DNA of 64,000 bases, taken from Gilvibacter sediminis (GTDB lineage Bacteria > Bacteroidota > Bacteroidia > Flavobacteriales > Flavobacteriaceae). The position numbers and the translations under genes were made by a program. Of the stretch, positions 34,148 through 42,683 are shown one piece after another. The notes beneath the pieces are model-generated. The model had not been told where the DNA came from. It searched no databases and saw nothing but the letters and a program-made list of their open reading frames with translations. The stretch is from contig NZ_JAQQTE010000004.1 in NCBI RefSeq assembly GCF_028561565.1, positions 327,017 to 391,016 on the forward strand, read 5' to 3'. Positions within the stretch are counted from its first letter, which is position 1, and each line of letters starts with the position of its first letter.

Positions 34148-34189
34148 TTTTAACCCGATTATTAATTGAACTAGGCTATTGGGTTAAAA
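34148..34189. promoter_or_regulatory. 9-bp inverted repeat in the AraC/secreted-protein intergenic region
   Basis: TTTTAACCC (34148-34156) and GGGTTAAAA (34181-34189) are exact inverted copies 24 bases apart, about 2.5 to 3 helical turns. Either an operator for the AraC-type regulator or a chance AT-rich pair. The left arm overlaps the expected -33 region of the leftward AraC gene. Confidence 0.5.
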
Positions 34190-34276
34190 ATACACAGATA
34201 ATGAGCAATTCTGTGGTAGTACAAAAGCGGGAATCGTCGGACATTTGTAATGTTCAATTTTTAAAACTATTTAGTT

Positions 34277-34603
34277 ATGAAATTCAAGAATGTAATCGCA
34301 GCAGTAGCATTGACAGTATCAATGGCTGCAACAGCAAACACTGGAAACCCTACAACAAACCCTGTTTCAATTCAGGAAGATGCAAACGTAGTGCGCGTTT
34401 CTGTACTCAACACGACCCTAGATACCTACAAGGTATATGTATATAATCAAAACGGAGAGCTTATTCACAAGTCTTATTTAGGTGATGCTGCCTCAATTGG
34501 TCAGCAGTTTGACTTCAACGATGCTCCAGAAGGAAGGTATACATTCAAGCTGGTTAACGCCAGTGGGAACACCTACAGTTATTCGGTTAACGCCGGAGCC
34601 TAG
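34277..34603 (+). CDS. Small secreted protein with an FnIII/DUF3244-like beta domain
   Basis: A 108-residue protein: signal peptide MKFKNVIAAVALTVSMAATA, then a beta sandwich of about 80 residues (VVRVSVLNTTLDTYKVYVYN, APEGRYTFKLVNASGNTYSY) that resembles the T9SS/DUF3244-type C-terminal domain but lacks a cargo. It may be a small exported adhesin or a periplasmic protein. The gene stands alone between AraC and a VOC gene and is followed by a good terminator. Confidence 0.75.
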   Translation: MKFKNVIAAVALTVSMAATANTGNPTTNPVSIQEDANVVRVSVLNTTLDTYKVYVYNQNGELIHKSYLGDAASIGQQFDFNDAPEGRYTFKLVNASGNTYSYSVNAGA

Positions 34604-34641
34604 TTAGATTACCTGCACTTAGGTACTGTTTATTTGGTTGT

Positions 34642-34670
34642 AAAAAGGGTGGCGTTAGCCGCCCTTTTTT
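34642..34670 (+). terminator. Intrinsic terminator after the small secreted protein
   Basis: AAAAAGGGTGGC and GCCGCCCTTTTT pair around GTTA, with one G-T wobble, followed by T residues. It is about 40 bases past the stop at 34603. The run of A on the other side could also stop leftward reading, but the VOC gene ends just beyond it. Confidence 0.85.
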
Positions 34671-34673
34671 AAT

Positions 34674-35090
34674 TTAGGGCTGATAGAAATCCGCCGAACT
34701 CGCTTTAAGGGTAGTTAACTCGACGGTATGTCCATCCGGATCTTTAGTGTAGACGGATAGAAAATGATGATGATCTTTTTCGGTAAAAGAGATTCCCAAA
34801 CTGCTATAATGATCAACTGCGGCACTGTAGGCCTCATTGCTTAGGGTAAAGGCAAAGTGATCAATCTTCACATTATTGGAATCGATTGGGCATTCAGCAT
34901 CCTGTAGATCCGCGGGAAAGATGGCAATGCCTGTTTCTCCTGCTAACATAAAAATAGGGTAGGCGCCCCATTCGGGCACATTAACGCGTTTCAAACCCAA
35001 GACCTTTTCATACCAAGCAATAGAAGCGTTCATGTCCTTTACATTGATAGCGACATGGTCCAATCTGCTTATTTCAAAAGGATGCGCCAT
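34674..35090 (-). CDS. VOC-family (glyoxalase-like) protein
   Basis: A 138-residue vicinal-oxygen-chelate protein. It starts RLDHVAINVKDMNASIAWYEKV, the classic VOC beta-alpha-beta module, with the second half at KIDHFAFTLSNEAYSAAVDH and ending in YTKDPDGHTVELTTL, where the His and Glu metal ligands lie. The substrate is unknown; lactoylglutathione lyase is not supported. It overlaps the dipeptidase gene by one base (TAATG). Confidence 0.88.
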   Translation of the reverse strand: MAHPFEISRLDHVAINVKDMNASIAWYEKVLGLKRVNVPEWGAYPIFMLAGETGIAIFPADLQDAECPIDSNNVKIDHFAFTLSNEAYSAAVDHYSSLGISFTEKDHHHFLSVYTKDPDGHTVELTTLKASSADFYQP

Positions 35091-36616
35091 TAGTTTTCAA
35101 AAGAAGTGCTCAGAATACTCAAGATCACTTTGATCCCATCACGAATGTTCCCAATACGAATGTTCTCATTAGGGTTGTGCTGATTGTTGTCCATATTGAC
35201 CAATGGAACAATGATCGCTGGGATTTCCAGTTGGTTTACCGCGGGAATGATGGGCACTGTACCGCCCATTGTTCTTATCCGAACCGGAGGCTGACCAAAA
35301 CTCGCAGTGATGGCATCAGAGAGTTGCAGGCCAAAAGGACTTGCCATATCAGTTCTAAACGCATTAACGCCTGCATTACCGTCAAAACTCACGATCTTAG
35401 AATAGGTAAGGCGTTCTTCCGCTGTTGGAGCGCGGTCAATTAAATAATAACCTTGTTTCTTTATGTGCGCTTTGATTTTCTCTAAGAGCGCTGCGCCGTC
35501 CGTTTCAGCAACTAAGCGCACGTCAAAGTGAGCCCGAGCCCATTCGGGTATGATGGTTTTGAGCCCTGGACCTTTCCAAGAGGTTTCAATATGTCTAATA
35601 TTCAAGGAGGGATATTGCATGGCGAGTTGATAGGTAGCGGCAACTTGCTCCGCTTCACTCAAACCAAGTTTAGTTACAATTTCCTGCTGATCATCGGGAA
35701 CCGCGTTGAGTATGGCTAGTTCAGCTTCTGTAAGTTCGATGCCCTCATAATAGCCGTCAATAAGTACACGCCCGTCTGGCCCTTTCATGCTAGCCAACAA
35801 TTGACTCAAAGTAAAAACGGGATTGGGAGCCACATTGCCGTAATGCCCGCTGTGTTGGGGCAATTCTGCGCCATAGGTAGTTATGCTGAATCTAGCTATA
35901 CCGCGGCATCCAAAGGTCAAGGTAGGTTGATTGCTGTTGTGCGCCGGCCCGTCTAAAATCAGCATATAATCGGCAGCGTAACGATCACTGTACTTTTCAA
36001 GGGTAGATAGAAAGGCCTCAGAACCTGCTTCTTCCTGAAGATCCAAAATGACCTTGAGGTTGTGCTTCGGTTGTTCCCCAGACTCTTTGAGGATATCCAT
36101 GGCCGCGAGCAACATGCTTATGGGCGCCTTATCGTCTGCAGCGGCACGACCAAAGATGCGCCAGTCCATATCAATATCGCCATTAAGACGGTCCCAAGAG
36201 ATGGTCTCCCAATTCCCCGATTGTCCTTCTTGTTTCAATACTGGTTTAAAAGGGTCCTCTTGATCCCAATTGTCTGGATTTACTGCCTGTCCGTCTAAAT
36301 GCAAATAATAGAGCAGGGTAGTGGCTTTAGGATCTACGGTCAATTCTGCAAAGAAAACGGGTAGCCCGTCTGATTCTAAAAGAGAAACCTCAAAACCTCT
36401 GGCTTCAAAATAATCGGTGGCCACCTTTACGTTGACCATCATATCGTCTGTATTGGCAGCGATATTGGGGTAGCTCACAAAGTCCTTGTGCGTTAAAAGC
36501 GTTTGTTTGAGCTTGGCGTCAATGGCGGCATCCCAATTTTTTTGGCCGTGAGCTCCCAAGGGGAGCAAAAGCAATACAAGGAGAGCAAAAGTGTATAATT
36601 GACCGATTCTGTGCAT
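35090..36616 (-). CDS. Secreted M20-family dipeptidase/carboxypeptidase
   Basis: A 508-residue exported zinc peptidase with signal peptide ending GAHGQ. M20 zinc-ligand regions are seen: LLYYLHLDGQAVNPDNWDQED, DWRIFGRAAADDKAPISMLL (metal-bridging Asp) and ILDLQEEAGSEAF with the catalytic and ligand Glu pair. A typical dimerisation domain follows at about 240-380 (RIRTMGGTVPIIPAVNQLEIP closes the active site). It is probably periplasmic and cleaves small peptides. The gene is one base from the glycosidase-like gene upstream, suggesting linked transcription. Confidence 0.9.
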   Translation of the reverse strand: MHRIGQLYTFALLVLLLLPLGAHGQKNWDAAIDAKLKQTLLTHKDFVSYPNIAANTDDMMVNVKVATDYFEARGFEVSLLESDGLPVFFAELTVDPKATTLLYYLHLDGQAVNPDNWDQEDPFKPVLKQEGQSGNWETISWDRLNGDIDMDWRIFGRAAADDKAPISMLLAAMDILKESGEQPKHNLKVILDLQEEAGSEAFLSTLEKYSDRYAADYMLILDGPAHNSNQPTLTFGCRGIARFSITTYGAELPQHSGHYGNVAPNPVFTLSQLLASMKGPDGRVLIDGYYEGIELTEAELAILNAVPDDQQEIVTKLGLSEAEQVAATYQLAMQYPSLNIRHIETSWKGPGLKTIIPEWARAHFDVRLVAETDGAALLEKIKAHIKKQGYYLIDRAPTAEERLTYSKIVSFDGNAGVNAFRTDMASPFGLQLSDAITASFGQPPVRIRTMGGTVPIIPAVNQLEIPAIIVPLVNMDNNQHNPNENIRIGNIRDGIKVILSILSTSFEN

Positions 36617-36617
36617 G

Positions 36618-39050
36618 TTAGCGCTTATTGATATTGAGTTCTAAATTCTTTCCACGAGTGCTAAACGCTTCTATATCGCCTTCAGCTTCATTGGCAACGC
36701 CTTCATTGAAACTGTAAGTGAGTTCTTGAACCATAGGAAGCTCTAAGACAATCTCCCAATCGTCCGCGGTTTGATTTACACGGATCTGCTTTTGACCGTT
36801 CTCGGTTTCGTCAAAGTAAATGGAGATGATATTATCAGCAACCTTCACATTCTCCAAACTGGCAATGTTCCACTCGCTTGGCATTTGCGGGCGAATGTAT
36901 ACCGTCTTTTTATGCGCCATCGGCTGAATTCCAAAGAATTGCTGTACTAGAGGCACACCGTAGCCGTAAATGTTCCATGCTTGTACAATCATTCCGTAAT
37001 CAGGCGAGACCTCATACATAGAGCCCGGCAAGGCATAACTAAAACTACGGGTCATCTTCTGCAAATAATTCAAGGCTTTATCCGGTCTACCATAATTATT
37101 TTCTCCAACAATTTGTACCGCTGTAGGCAAAGTCATTACTGCTCCCGTATAGGAAAAGATCTCTGGCCCTTTAAAGGATCCGTCATCACTTCCTGCGGAT
37201 TCGTCTCGGTCAATTCCGGTGACGAACATCCCAAAAGGATTGGCATAATTAGCGCCCGTATCTAAGGCTTTCATGGCCTTTTCAGGATCTGCAATCTTCA
37301 TTTCCATAGGTGTATTCACCACCCAGTTGTGATGCAATACAAAGGGTCTTGGTGTCGCAGAAGGATTCGCTTTGATCTGCGCTCGAGTCGCTTTAAGCTC
37401 TTCTACAGCCCAAGGTTTGTCTAAGGTGTCTGCGCGTACAATAGCATCTTCAATAAGGTGTAAGGCCTGCTGGTCTGTTCCTATGAAGTCCGCAAAGGAA
37501 TTGAACTCCTCAGACCAAAACTCTTCATTGATCTTTACTGCCATTTGATCTGCTGTGGCTTGGTATTGCTGAGCCAATTCGGCCTTGCCGAGAACTTCAG
37601 CCATTGCAGCGGCATCTGCAAAGGCACGCTGGGTGTAAGCAGCGACGTCTATCATTTCACTGTCCATGCCGTGGATCTCCATCATCCCGAAGCCATCTGG
37701 GAATAAGTTGCCATCCACGTCTTGAGAATCCATCAGCCAAGCCAATCCTTTTTCTACAGTTGGGAAGTAGCGTTCTAAAAAGGCTTTATCTCCATTCCAT
37801 TTAAAGACTTCCCAAATCAAGGAAGCGAACTGGGGCGTCTCGTTAATGTTCCCTGGGTTGAATACGGCACCATTTGTTGACATTTCGTGAATGATCCTTC
37901 CGTTGCCATTGACGGCCTCAGATACAGAATCCAACAAAGCGATCGTAGATTCCACAATCTCAGTTTGTCCAATGGTCATATAGCCTTTTAAGGCGTATTC
38001 ACTGTCCACGCCAAACCACCACGGATAATCAGGGATACCAGCGGTGATCCCACGACCCACATGCGGCACATCACGGATCACCCAATCTGAATTGTATTTA
38101 AGCCACTCAAAGGCCTCTTCAATCTTTTTATCTGGAATGGTGAGTTTGCTTTGATTGGCTAAAGCTGCCATACGGGCTTTCTTTGCTTCAAGCAGGGCAG
38201 GCCAGTTGTCACGAATGTCTTTATTTTCTGAATAGCTAATCGCTCTAGATTCATAACTACCACTAATGACGAATTGAAAGTCCCTTGATTCTCCAGCAGG
38301 AATATTCATTCTAAAACTTTGCGTTGCTGCCAAGCCATTTCCGTTGTAGGGCGATTCCATGGTAGTGAAATTGTTATTGTTTTCTGCATCACGCATTTCG
38401 GCAGTTAAATTAGTGCTGACAATACAATGGTATTCCATTTCACTATCACTGAAATAAATATGTCCATCTTTATTCATGCTGGCTTGGTCTTGACCATCTT
38501 TCATATCGGTGCGTTCTCCTAACCAGGTAGGCATTAAGTCAGAATAGAGATGCAGATTCAATCCAAAGGATTTGTCTTCAGCACTTGTATTGGTAAAGGT
38601 GTACCAAACTACAATGCCTTGCTTACCGTCTGGAGCGAACTGTGTGCGATTAACTTGGAGGTCCGTATTAGCTATGGAACCATAGTCATGAGAATTCCCC
38701 CAAGGATAGTTGGTGAACTTATCAGCCTTTTGGAGCATAATTATATCTCGCCCAGTTTCAATGCTTAAACCAAACCCATCCAAGAGTTTGATGGGATGAT
38801 TCCAAACTCCGCCCATCTCACCGGTAATGTGCCAGCCCAACTCTGGAAAGCTTCCGTCCTGATGGCCCACCATATAAACGCGGTCGCCGGCAGTGACAAA
38901 AGGAGAGTCGAGGTATTCCTCTTTTCCTTCGAGGAATACTTCCTTAGTTGCAGTATTGTCATTTTTGATGTCTTCTGAAGCGTCTTTACAGCTGTTAAGA
39001 GCAATTAGGCTCAGGCCACAAGCCATGAGCAGAACCGAGGATTTCTTCAT
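36618..39050 (-). CDS. Secreted amylo-alpha-1,6-glucosidase/GDE_C-like glycosidase lipoprotein
   Basis: An 810-residue lipoprotein, with signal MKKSSVLLMACGLSLIALNSC (lipobox Cys21). An N-terminal beta domain (about 40-300) precedes an (alpha/alpha)6 catalytic domain with the helix blocks DYPWWFGVDSEYALKGYMT, MEIHGMDSEMIDVAAYTQRAF, and GIDRDESAGSDDGSFKGPE. That pattern resembles the GDE_C family of glycogen debranching and related GH63/GH15-type barrels; I cannot fix the GH family. The active acid pair is likely in these blocks. It is probably an outer-membrane or periplasmic glycosidase acting on oligosaccharides. Confidence 0.75.
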   Translation of the reverse strand: MKKSSVLLMACGLSLIALNSCKDASEDIKNDNTATKEVFLEGKEEYLDSPFVTAGDRVYMVGHQDGSFPELGWHITGEMGGVWNHPIKLLDGFGLSIETGRDIIMLQKADKFTNYPWGNSHDYGSIANTDLQVNRTQFAPDGKQGIVVWYTFTNTSAEDKSFGLNLHLYSDLMPTWLGERTDMKDGQDQASMNKDGHIYFSDSEMEYHCIVSTNLTAEMRDAENNNNFTTMESPYNGNGLAATQSFRMNIPAGESRDFQFVISGSYESRAISYSENKDIRDNWPALLEAKKARMAALANQSKLTIPDKKIEEAFEWLKYNSDWVIRDVPHVGRGITAGIPDYPWWFGVDSEYALKGYMTIGQTEIVESTIALLDSVSEAVNGNGRIIHEMSTNGAVFNPGNINETPQFASLIWEVFKWNGDKAFLERYFPTVEKGLAWLMDSQDVDGNLFPDGFGMMEIHGMDSEMIDVAAYTQRAFADAAAMAEVLGKAELAQQYQATADQMAVKINEEFWSEEFNSFADFIGTDQQALHLIEDAIVRADTLDKPWAVEELKATRAQIKANPSATPRPFVLHHNWVVNTPMEMKIADPEKAMKALDTGANYANPFGMFVTGIDRDESAGSDDGSFKGPEIFSYTGAVMTLPTAVQIVGENNYGRPDKALNYLQKMTRSFSYALPGSMYEVSPDYGMIVQAWNIYGYGVPLVQQFFGIQPMAHKKTVYIRPQMPSEWNIASLENVKVADNIISIYFDETENGQKQIRVNQTADDWEIVLELPMVQELTYSFNEGVANEAEGDIEAFSTRGKNLELNINKR

Positions 39051-39143
39051 AGAAAAGTGCGTGTGTATCCCGTAGGGATTGGTTTTAGAAACGAAACTCT
39101 AAGATAATTGGAAATGCGCTATTCACAAAATACCCACGGAGGC

Positions 39144-39947
39144 TTATTTGATCTGCCAATGGATGTGATCATCATGCCGTACCGCATGACAACCTTGAAA
39201 ACGCACCTTGTTTGAACCAATTCCCAAGCGGTGTTTTAAATGCGGCTCAACAAATATTTTATGTGTAGCGCCATTAGCACTGAGGTTTTGCAATAAGCGC
39301 GTATTGAGTTTGGCGTCAAAGGCCAAATCCTTATTGGGAACGCCCAAAGTGAGCCAAGCTGTTTTGTCGTATTGTTTGTTACCAGAATTAAGACAGACTT
39401 CGGTTTGATTGAACTCTCCCAATTTAGGCGACTCAAAGACCCCATAACCGCTCCGAGAAGGTTTATCGTTGGTCAGTTTGCCAAATTCATCGCGATACAC
39501 AAAGCTCAGATCGATCTTCTTGCCGTCATTATGACTCAGATGTGGAAACAGCGGAAACCCGTCAATAAACGGAAAGTTTGCGTCTAAATAGACCAGGACC
39601 AGATCGGGCTCTTGCTGTTGCATTTGCGCAGCGAGTTCTTCCAATTGCGCCCTGAGTTCTGGAGTGACATAATGCCGATTAAGCAGTCTGTAGCCATAAT
39701 TGTGGGCTTGGATCTTCTCATTCTGAGGCAATTCTACCCGCCCAAAATAAGACGCTAATTGCGGAATGCCCCAAAGGTTTAGTACGAGGTAACCAATGAT
39801 AAATACAGCTGCACGTTTGATGGTCTTGCGCTGTTGAGGTCGGTAAAACAGCAATACCAATCCATAAAGGAGTCCGCCCACTTGTGTGAGCGCGGTCAGT
39901 ATTGCAATGATGGTTAGATGCGTAAGGAATTTTATCGCAGTCTTCAT
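39144..39947 (-). CDS. Membrane-anchored LAS-fold metallopeptidase, MepA (M74)-like
   Basis: A 267-residue protein with two N-terminal membrane helices (about 7-35 and 44-62) and an extracytoplasmic part. The latter has His136-x2-His139-x6-Asp146 (PHLSHNDGKKID) and His258-x2-His261-x-His263 (RHDDHIHW). This is the same spacing as the zinc-ligand and catalytic residues of E. coli MepA, the penicillin-insensitive murein endopeptidase (His110, His113, Asp120, His206, His209, His211). Overall similarity otherwise looks low. It is therefore a likely wall-modifying amidase or endopeptidase. Without homology search this stays an inference from motif spacing. Confidence 0.6.
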   Translation of the reverse strand: MKTAIKFLTHLTIIAILTALTQVGGLLYGLVLLFYRPQQRKTIKRAAVFIIGYLVLNLWGIPQLASYFGRVELPQNEKIQAHNYGYRLLNRHYVTPELRAQLEELAAQMQQQEPDLVLVYLDANFPFIDGFPLFPHLSHNDGKKIDLSFVYRDEFGKLTNDKPSRSGYGVFESPKLGEFNQTEVCLNSGNKQYDKTAWLTLGVPNKDLAFDAKLNTRLLQNLSANGATHKIFVEPHLKHRLGIGSNKVRFQGCHAVRHDDHIHWQIK

Positions 39948-40007
39948 AGCGTTATTAAAACGCTAAATCACCGAACTAAATTATATATGTAAGCGAAGTC
40001 TTACTGC

Positions 40008-40676
40008 TTAATTGCAGTTGGTGTTGTAACTGTCATCAGTATCAATGACCCAATCTGCCGGAATATCTGCCTGTTGCGCGCTAGAAACCTGTACGCAGGT
40101 CAGTGGATTATTTACCACATCTAGAACCGTCAAAGAAGTATTCGCAGAAACATCTAAACTCTCCAACTGATTGCCCGGAACTACTAATTGCTGCAGGGCT
40201 GCATTGTTGCTGATGTTGATACTCTCTAAGGCATTGTCAATAAGACTGATCTTTTCCAGATCGGCCAAAGCAGAAACGTTAAGCGCGGTGACCTGATTAA
40301 AATCGGCAAAAATGAATTTGAGTTTGCCATTTGTAGAAATAGGTAAACTCTCCAGTTGATTGTCGTTGACCCAAAGGTTCTCCAAATTGACAAAATCTTG
40401 GATCCCGCTCAGATCGCTAATTCCTTGATCGTTAAGCACCAAACTGGTCACGTTCTCTATATTGGCTGTAAGAACAAATCCGTCTACTTCGTCGTCAAAA
40501 TTCAGCAGAACTAGAGCTTGTTCAAAAGCAGAATCTGCAATAGCCGTCTTGGGAGGCTCCTGTTGTTGTCCTCCGGAATTATTGTTATTATCTGGCGTAT
40601 CATCATTGTTGTCTGAAGAACAACCGATCAAAGTAAATACGGCAAAAAAGATGGCGAAGTAGTTGGCGCTGCGCAT
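40008..40676 (-). CDS. Leucine-rich-repeat lipoprotein
   Basis: A 222-residue lipoprotein with lipobox in FTLIGCSSD and an Asp/Asn-rich linker (NNDDTPDNNNNSGGQQQ). Then come about six short LRR units of about 21 residues, each with a pattern like LENLWVNDNQLESL and LEKISLIDNALESINIS. A C-terminal cap carries a Cys pair. Such secreted LRR proteins are common in Flavobacteriia, usually for protein-protein contact at the surface. Partner unknown. Confidence 0.85.
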   Translation of the reverse strand: MRSANYFAIFFAVFTLIGCSSDNNDDTPDNNNNSGGQQQEPPKTAIADSAFEQALVLLNFDDEVDGFVLTANIENVTSLVLNDQGISDLSGIQDFVNLENLWVNDNQLESLPISTNGKLKFIFADFNQVTALNVSALADLEKISLIDNALESINISNNAALQQLVVPGNQLESLDVSANTSLTVLDVVNNPLTCVQVSSAQQADIPADWVIDTDDSYNTNCN

Positions 40677-40716
40677 GTTGTCTGTTTAGCATAGAACAAC
40701 TCGGCCTTAGAAATTC

Positions 40717-41232
40717 CTACTCGTTGAGGACAATTTCATAATAATCAAGCCAAGCTTCGTCATTGGGTAATTGAACCTTTTTGACAAAACTCAAGCCTAA
40801 ACGCTGAATTAAATTCACGGAAGTCTTGTTGTCTGGCAAAACTATAGCAGACACCTTTTGCAGACGTAGGTCGTTTTTTGCATAATCCAAAAGCGCAAAG
40901 GCAGCTTCTGATCCATAACCGTTTCCTTCAAACTCGGGTAGGAGTGCAAAACCGATATCAACTACGTCCAAGCCTGGTCGGTTGAACAACCCACAGGTTC
41001 CTACCGGCTTTTTGGAGTGTTTTTCAAACACGGCGTAGTTTCCATAACCGTGCTCTTTAAAATGAACTTCCATTTTCTCTTGGATATAGTTGCGGGCTTT
41101 ATCCACATTGTTGATGTTTCGGTCCCCGATGTATTTGAGCCATTTGGGACTGTTCTGTAGGGCATAGATGAATTCTGCATCACTGGGCTGCACTGGATTC
41201 AGTTCAAGTCTTTCCGTTTTAATTACAGCCAT
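40717..41232 (-). CDS. GNAT-family N-acetyltransferase (RimJ/RimL-type)
   Basis: A 171-residue acetyltransferase. It begins TERLELNPVQPSDAEFIYAL, with the RimJ/RimL N-terminus, then VGTCGLFNRPGLDVVDIGFAL, LLPEFEGNGYGSEAAFALLD (the acetyl-CoA-binding Q/RxxGxG/A-like region) and KVSAIVLPDNKTSVNLIQRLG. The protein or small-molecule substrate is unknown. The start lies 3 bases after the esterase-like gene stop, so both are in one leftward operon. Confidence 0.88.
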   Translation of the reverse strand: MAVIKTERLELNPVQPSDAEFIYALQNSPKWLKYIGDRNINNVDKARNYIQEKMEVHFKEHGYGNYAVFEKHSKKPVGTCGLFNRPGLDVVDIGFALLPEFEGNGYGSEAAFALLDYAKNDLRLQKVSAIVLPDNKTSVNLIQRLGLSFVKKVQLPNDEAWLDYYEIVLNE

Positions 41233-41235
41233 AGA

Positions 41236-42012
41236 TCATTCTTTAGATTGCGCAAAGAGCCAAGAGAGTAGCTCAGGGTTAGCAAAGGTGGCCGTCCAAC
41301 TGTCGTGCCCAACATCAGGATAAACAGTGAACTGCACATCAGCATCAATGCGTTTTAGAGCGTCTACCATCTGCTGCGAATATTTAATGGGTACCACTTG
41401 ATCGGCATCTCCATGAAAGATCCACCAGGGTTGACGATCCAGCTTACCAGCAATAGCAGGATTGGCGCCACCACAGATAGCAAAAGCAGCGGCAAAGGTT
41501 CTTGGATTGCGTCTAACGAGTTCAAAGGTTCCCATAGCCCCCATGGATAGACCTCCAATATAGATTCTGTTTTTATCTACGGAATAGTTCTTTTGTAAAT
41601 CTTTGAGCAGGCCTTCCAAGAGGTCTTGTTCCATTTTCTGAGTATTGCCTCTGGGGTAGGTAATGGTTACACCATCTGGAGTTTGTGAATATTCCATATT
41701 GGCCCAATAACCATCTAAGGGGCATTGCGGAAATACAACGATTGCTGGATAGTCTTCACGGATCGCATCCGAAGCAAATAATGCACCACCATGCTTTAGC
41801 TGCGCACTGTTGTCACTGCCGCGCTCTCCCGAACCGTGTAAAAACATGACTAAAGGATAAGCGATATCGGGATTGTAATGCTTGGGCAGTAAGATTCGAT
41901 AGGGGAGTTCCCCATCACGTCCAACAAAGGTCTGTTTTTCAAAACGATCCAGATCTTGGGCCATCAAAGAGCCACTGAACAAGAGTAATAACAGCAGAAG
42001 GAATCGTTTCAT
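41236..42012 (-). CDS. Secreted alpha/beta-hydrolase, esterase/PHB-depolymerase-like
   Basis: A 258-residue exported hydrolase: signal MKRFLLLLLLLFSGSLMAQ, oxyanion-hole segment LVMFLHGSGERGSDN, nucleophile Ser156 in YIGGLSMGAMG, acid in WIFHGDADQVVP and His in YPDVGHDSW. This matches the dienelactone-hydrolase/prolyl-oligopeptidase-like esterases seen in polysaccharide-degrading flavobacteria, including CE1-type feruloyl/acetyl esterases. The substrate cannot be named. Confidence 0.85.
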   Translation of the reverse strand: MKRFLLLLLLLFSGSLMAQDLDRFEKQTFVGRDGELPYRILLPKHYNPDIAYPLVMFLHGSGERGSDNSAQLKHGGALFASDAIREDYPAIVVFPQCPLDGYWANMEYSQTPDGVTITYPRGNTQKMEQDLLEGLLKDLQKNYSVDKNRIYIGGLSMGAMGTFELVRRNPRTFAAAFAICGGANPAIAGKLDRQPWWIFHGDADQVVPIKYSQQMVDALKRIDADVQFTVYPDVGHDSWTATFANPELLSWLFAQSKE

Positions 42013-42020
42013 TGCCTAAG

Positions 42021-42683
42021 CTATTTGAAGTTTATGTCTGAGATATAAAAGAAGTCCTGACTGTCAATCCACGATTGTAGGGTATAGGCATCTTCTTTCT
42101 TCTCGATCACTTGGTAGTAATAACGATCCCCTGGGTTGCTGAGCTGATCGCGGACTTCATTAGTGCTGGATTCAAAGATCAACACAAAGGTGTCTTTGGA
42201 GAGCCATTCCATTTTTAGCCGTGTAGCGGTCCCGTCTGGGAATTGATCGCTCCAATAACCATCCTTAACTATGACATTTACCGTATAGTCTTTTTCTGCG
42301 TAATAGAAGGATTCCTGTCCTTTAAAGTCTTTGAGGTCTCTACGGCTAGCTTTAGAAGGAATTTTCTCGTCTGAGGTAGCCCAATCATCATCGGGTTCTA
42401 ATTTGATCAATAACTCGTTTATTTCTCCACATTGGGTTTGCATGCGATAGAACACTTTACTCACCGCTTCATCTCGTTCTTTAAACGGCAGTTTCATGAT
42501 CTCCGGTCCGGCGACCTCTTCAAACATCACGTTAAACTCCGTGTAGTCTTCCGCTGTGCTTAGGTAATCCATCTTACTGCAGACAATGGCAACAATTTCA
42601 TCAATACGCTCATCGGTAGATTCTTGAGCAAAACTCTGGGTGCTTATCAGCGTTAAACAGGCTAAAAGGAAATAGTACTTCAT
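42021..42683 (-). CDS. Secreted protein, unknown function
   Basis: A 220-residue protein with signal peptide MKYYFLLACLTLISTQSFAQ. The mature part has a helical N-terminal half (ERIDEIVAIVCSKMDYLSTA, KERDEAVSKVFYRMQTQCGE with a Cys pair) and a strand-rich C-terminal half (DYTVNVIVKDGYWSDQFPDG, TFVLIFESSTNEVRDQL). I recognise no family. Its start overlaps the stop of the following membrane-protein gene by 4 bases, so the two are coupled. Confidence 0.75.
   Translation of the reverse strand: MKYYFLLACLTLISTQSFAQESTDERIDEIVAIVCSKMDYLSTAEDYTEFNVMFEEVAGPEIMKLPFKERDEAVSKVFYRMQTQCGEINELLIKLEPDDDWATSDEKIPSKASRRDLKDFKGQESFYYAEKDYTVNVIVKDGYWSDQFPDGTATRLKMEWLSKDTFVLIFESSTNEVRDQLSNPGDRYYYQVIEKKEDAYTLQSWIDSQDFFYISDINFK

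Noticed and set aside
34201-34446. An open frame of 81 codons overlapping the small secreted protein in another frame
   Set aside because: The product is Ser/Cys/Arg-rich without a signal peptide or fold; the overlapping frame at 34277 has a clean signal peptide and beta domain.
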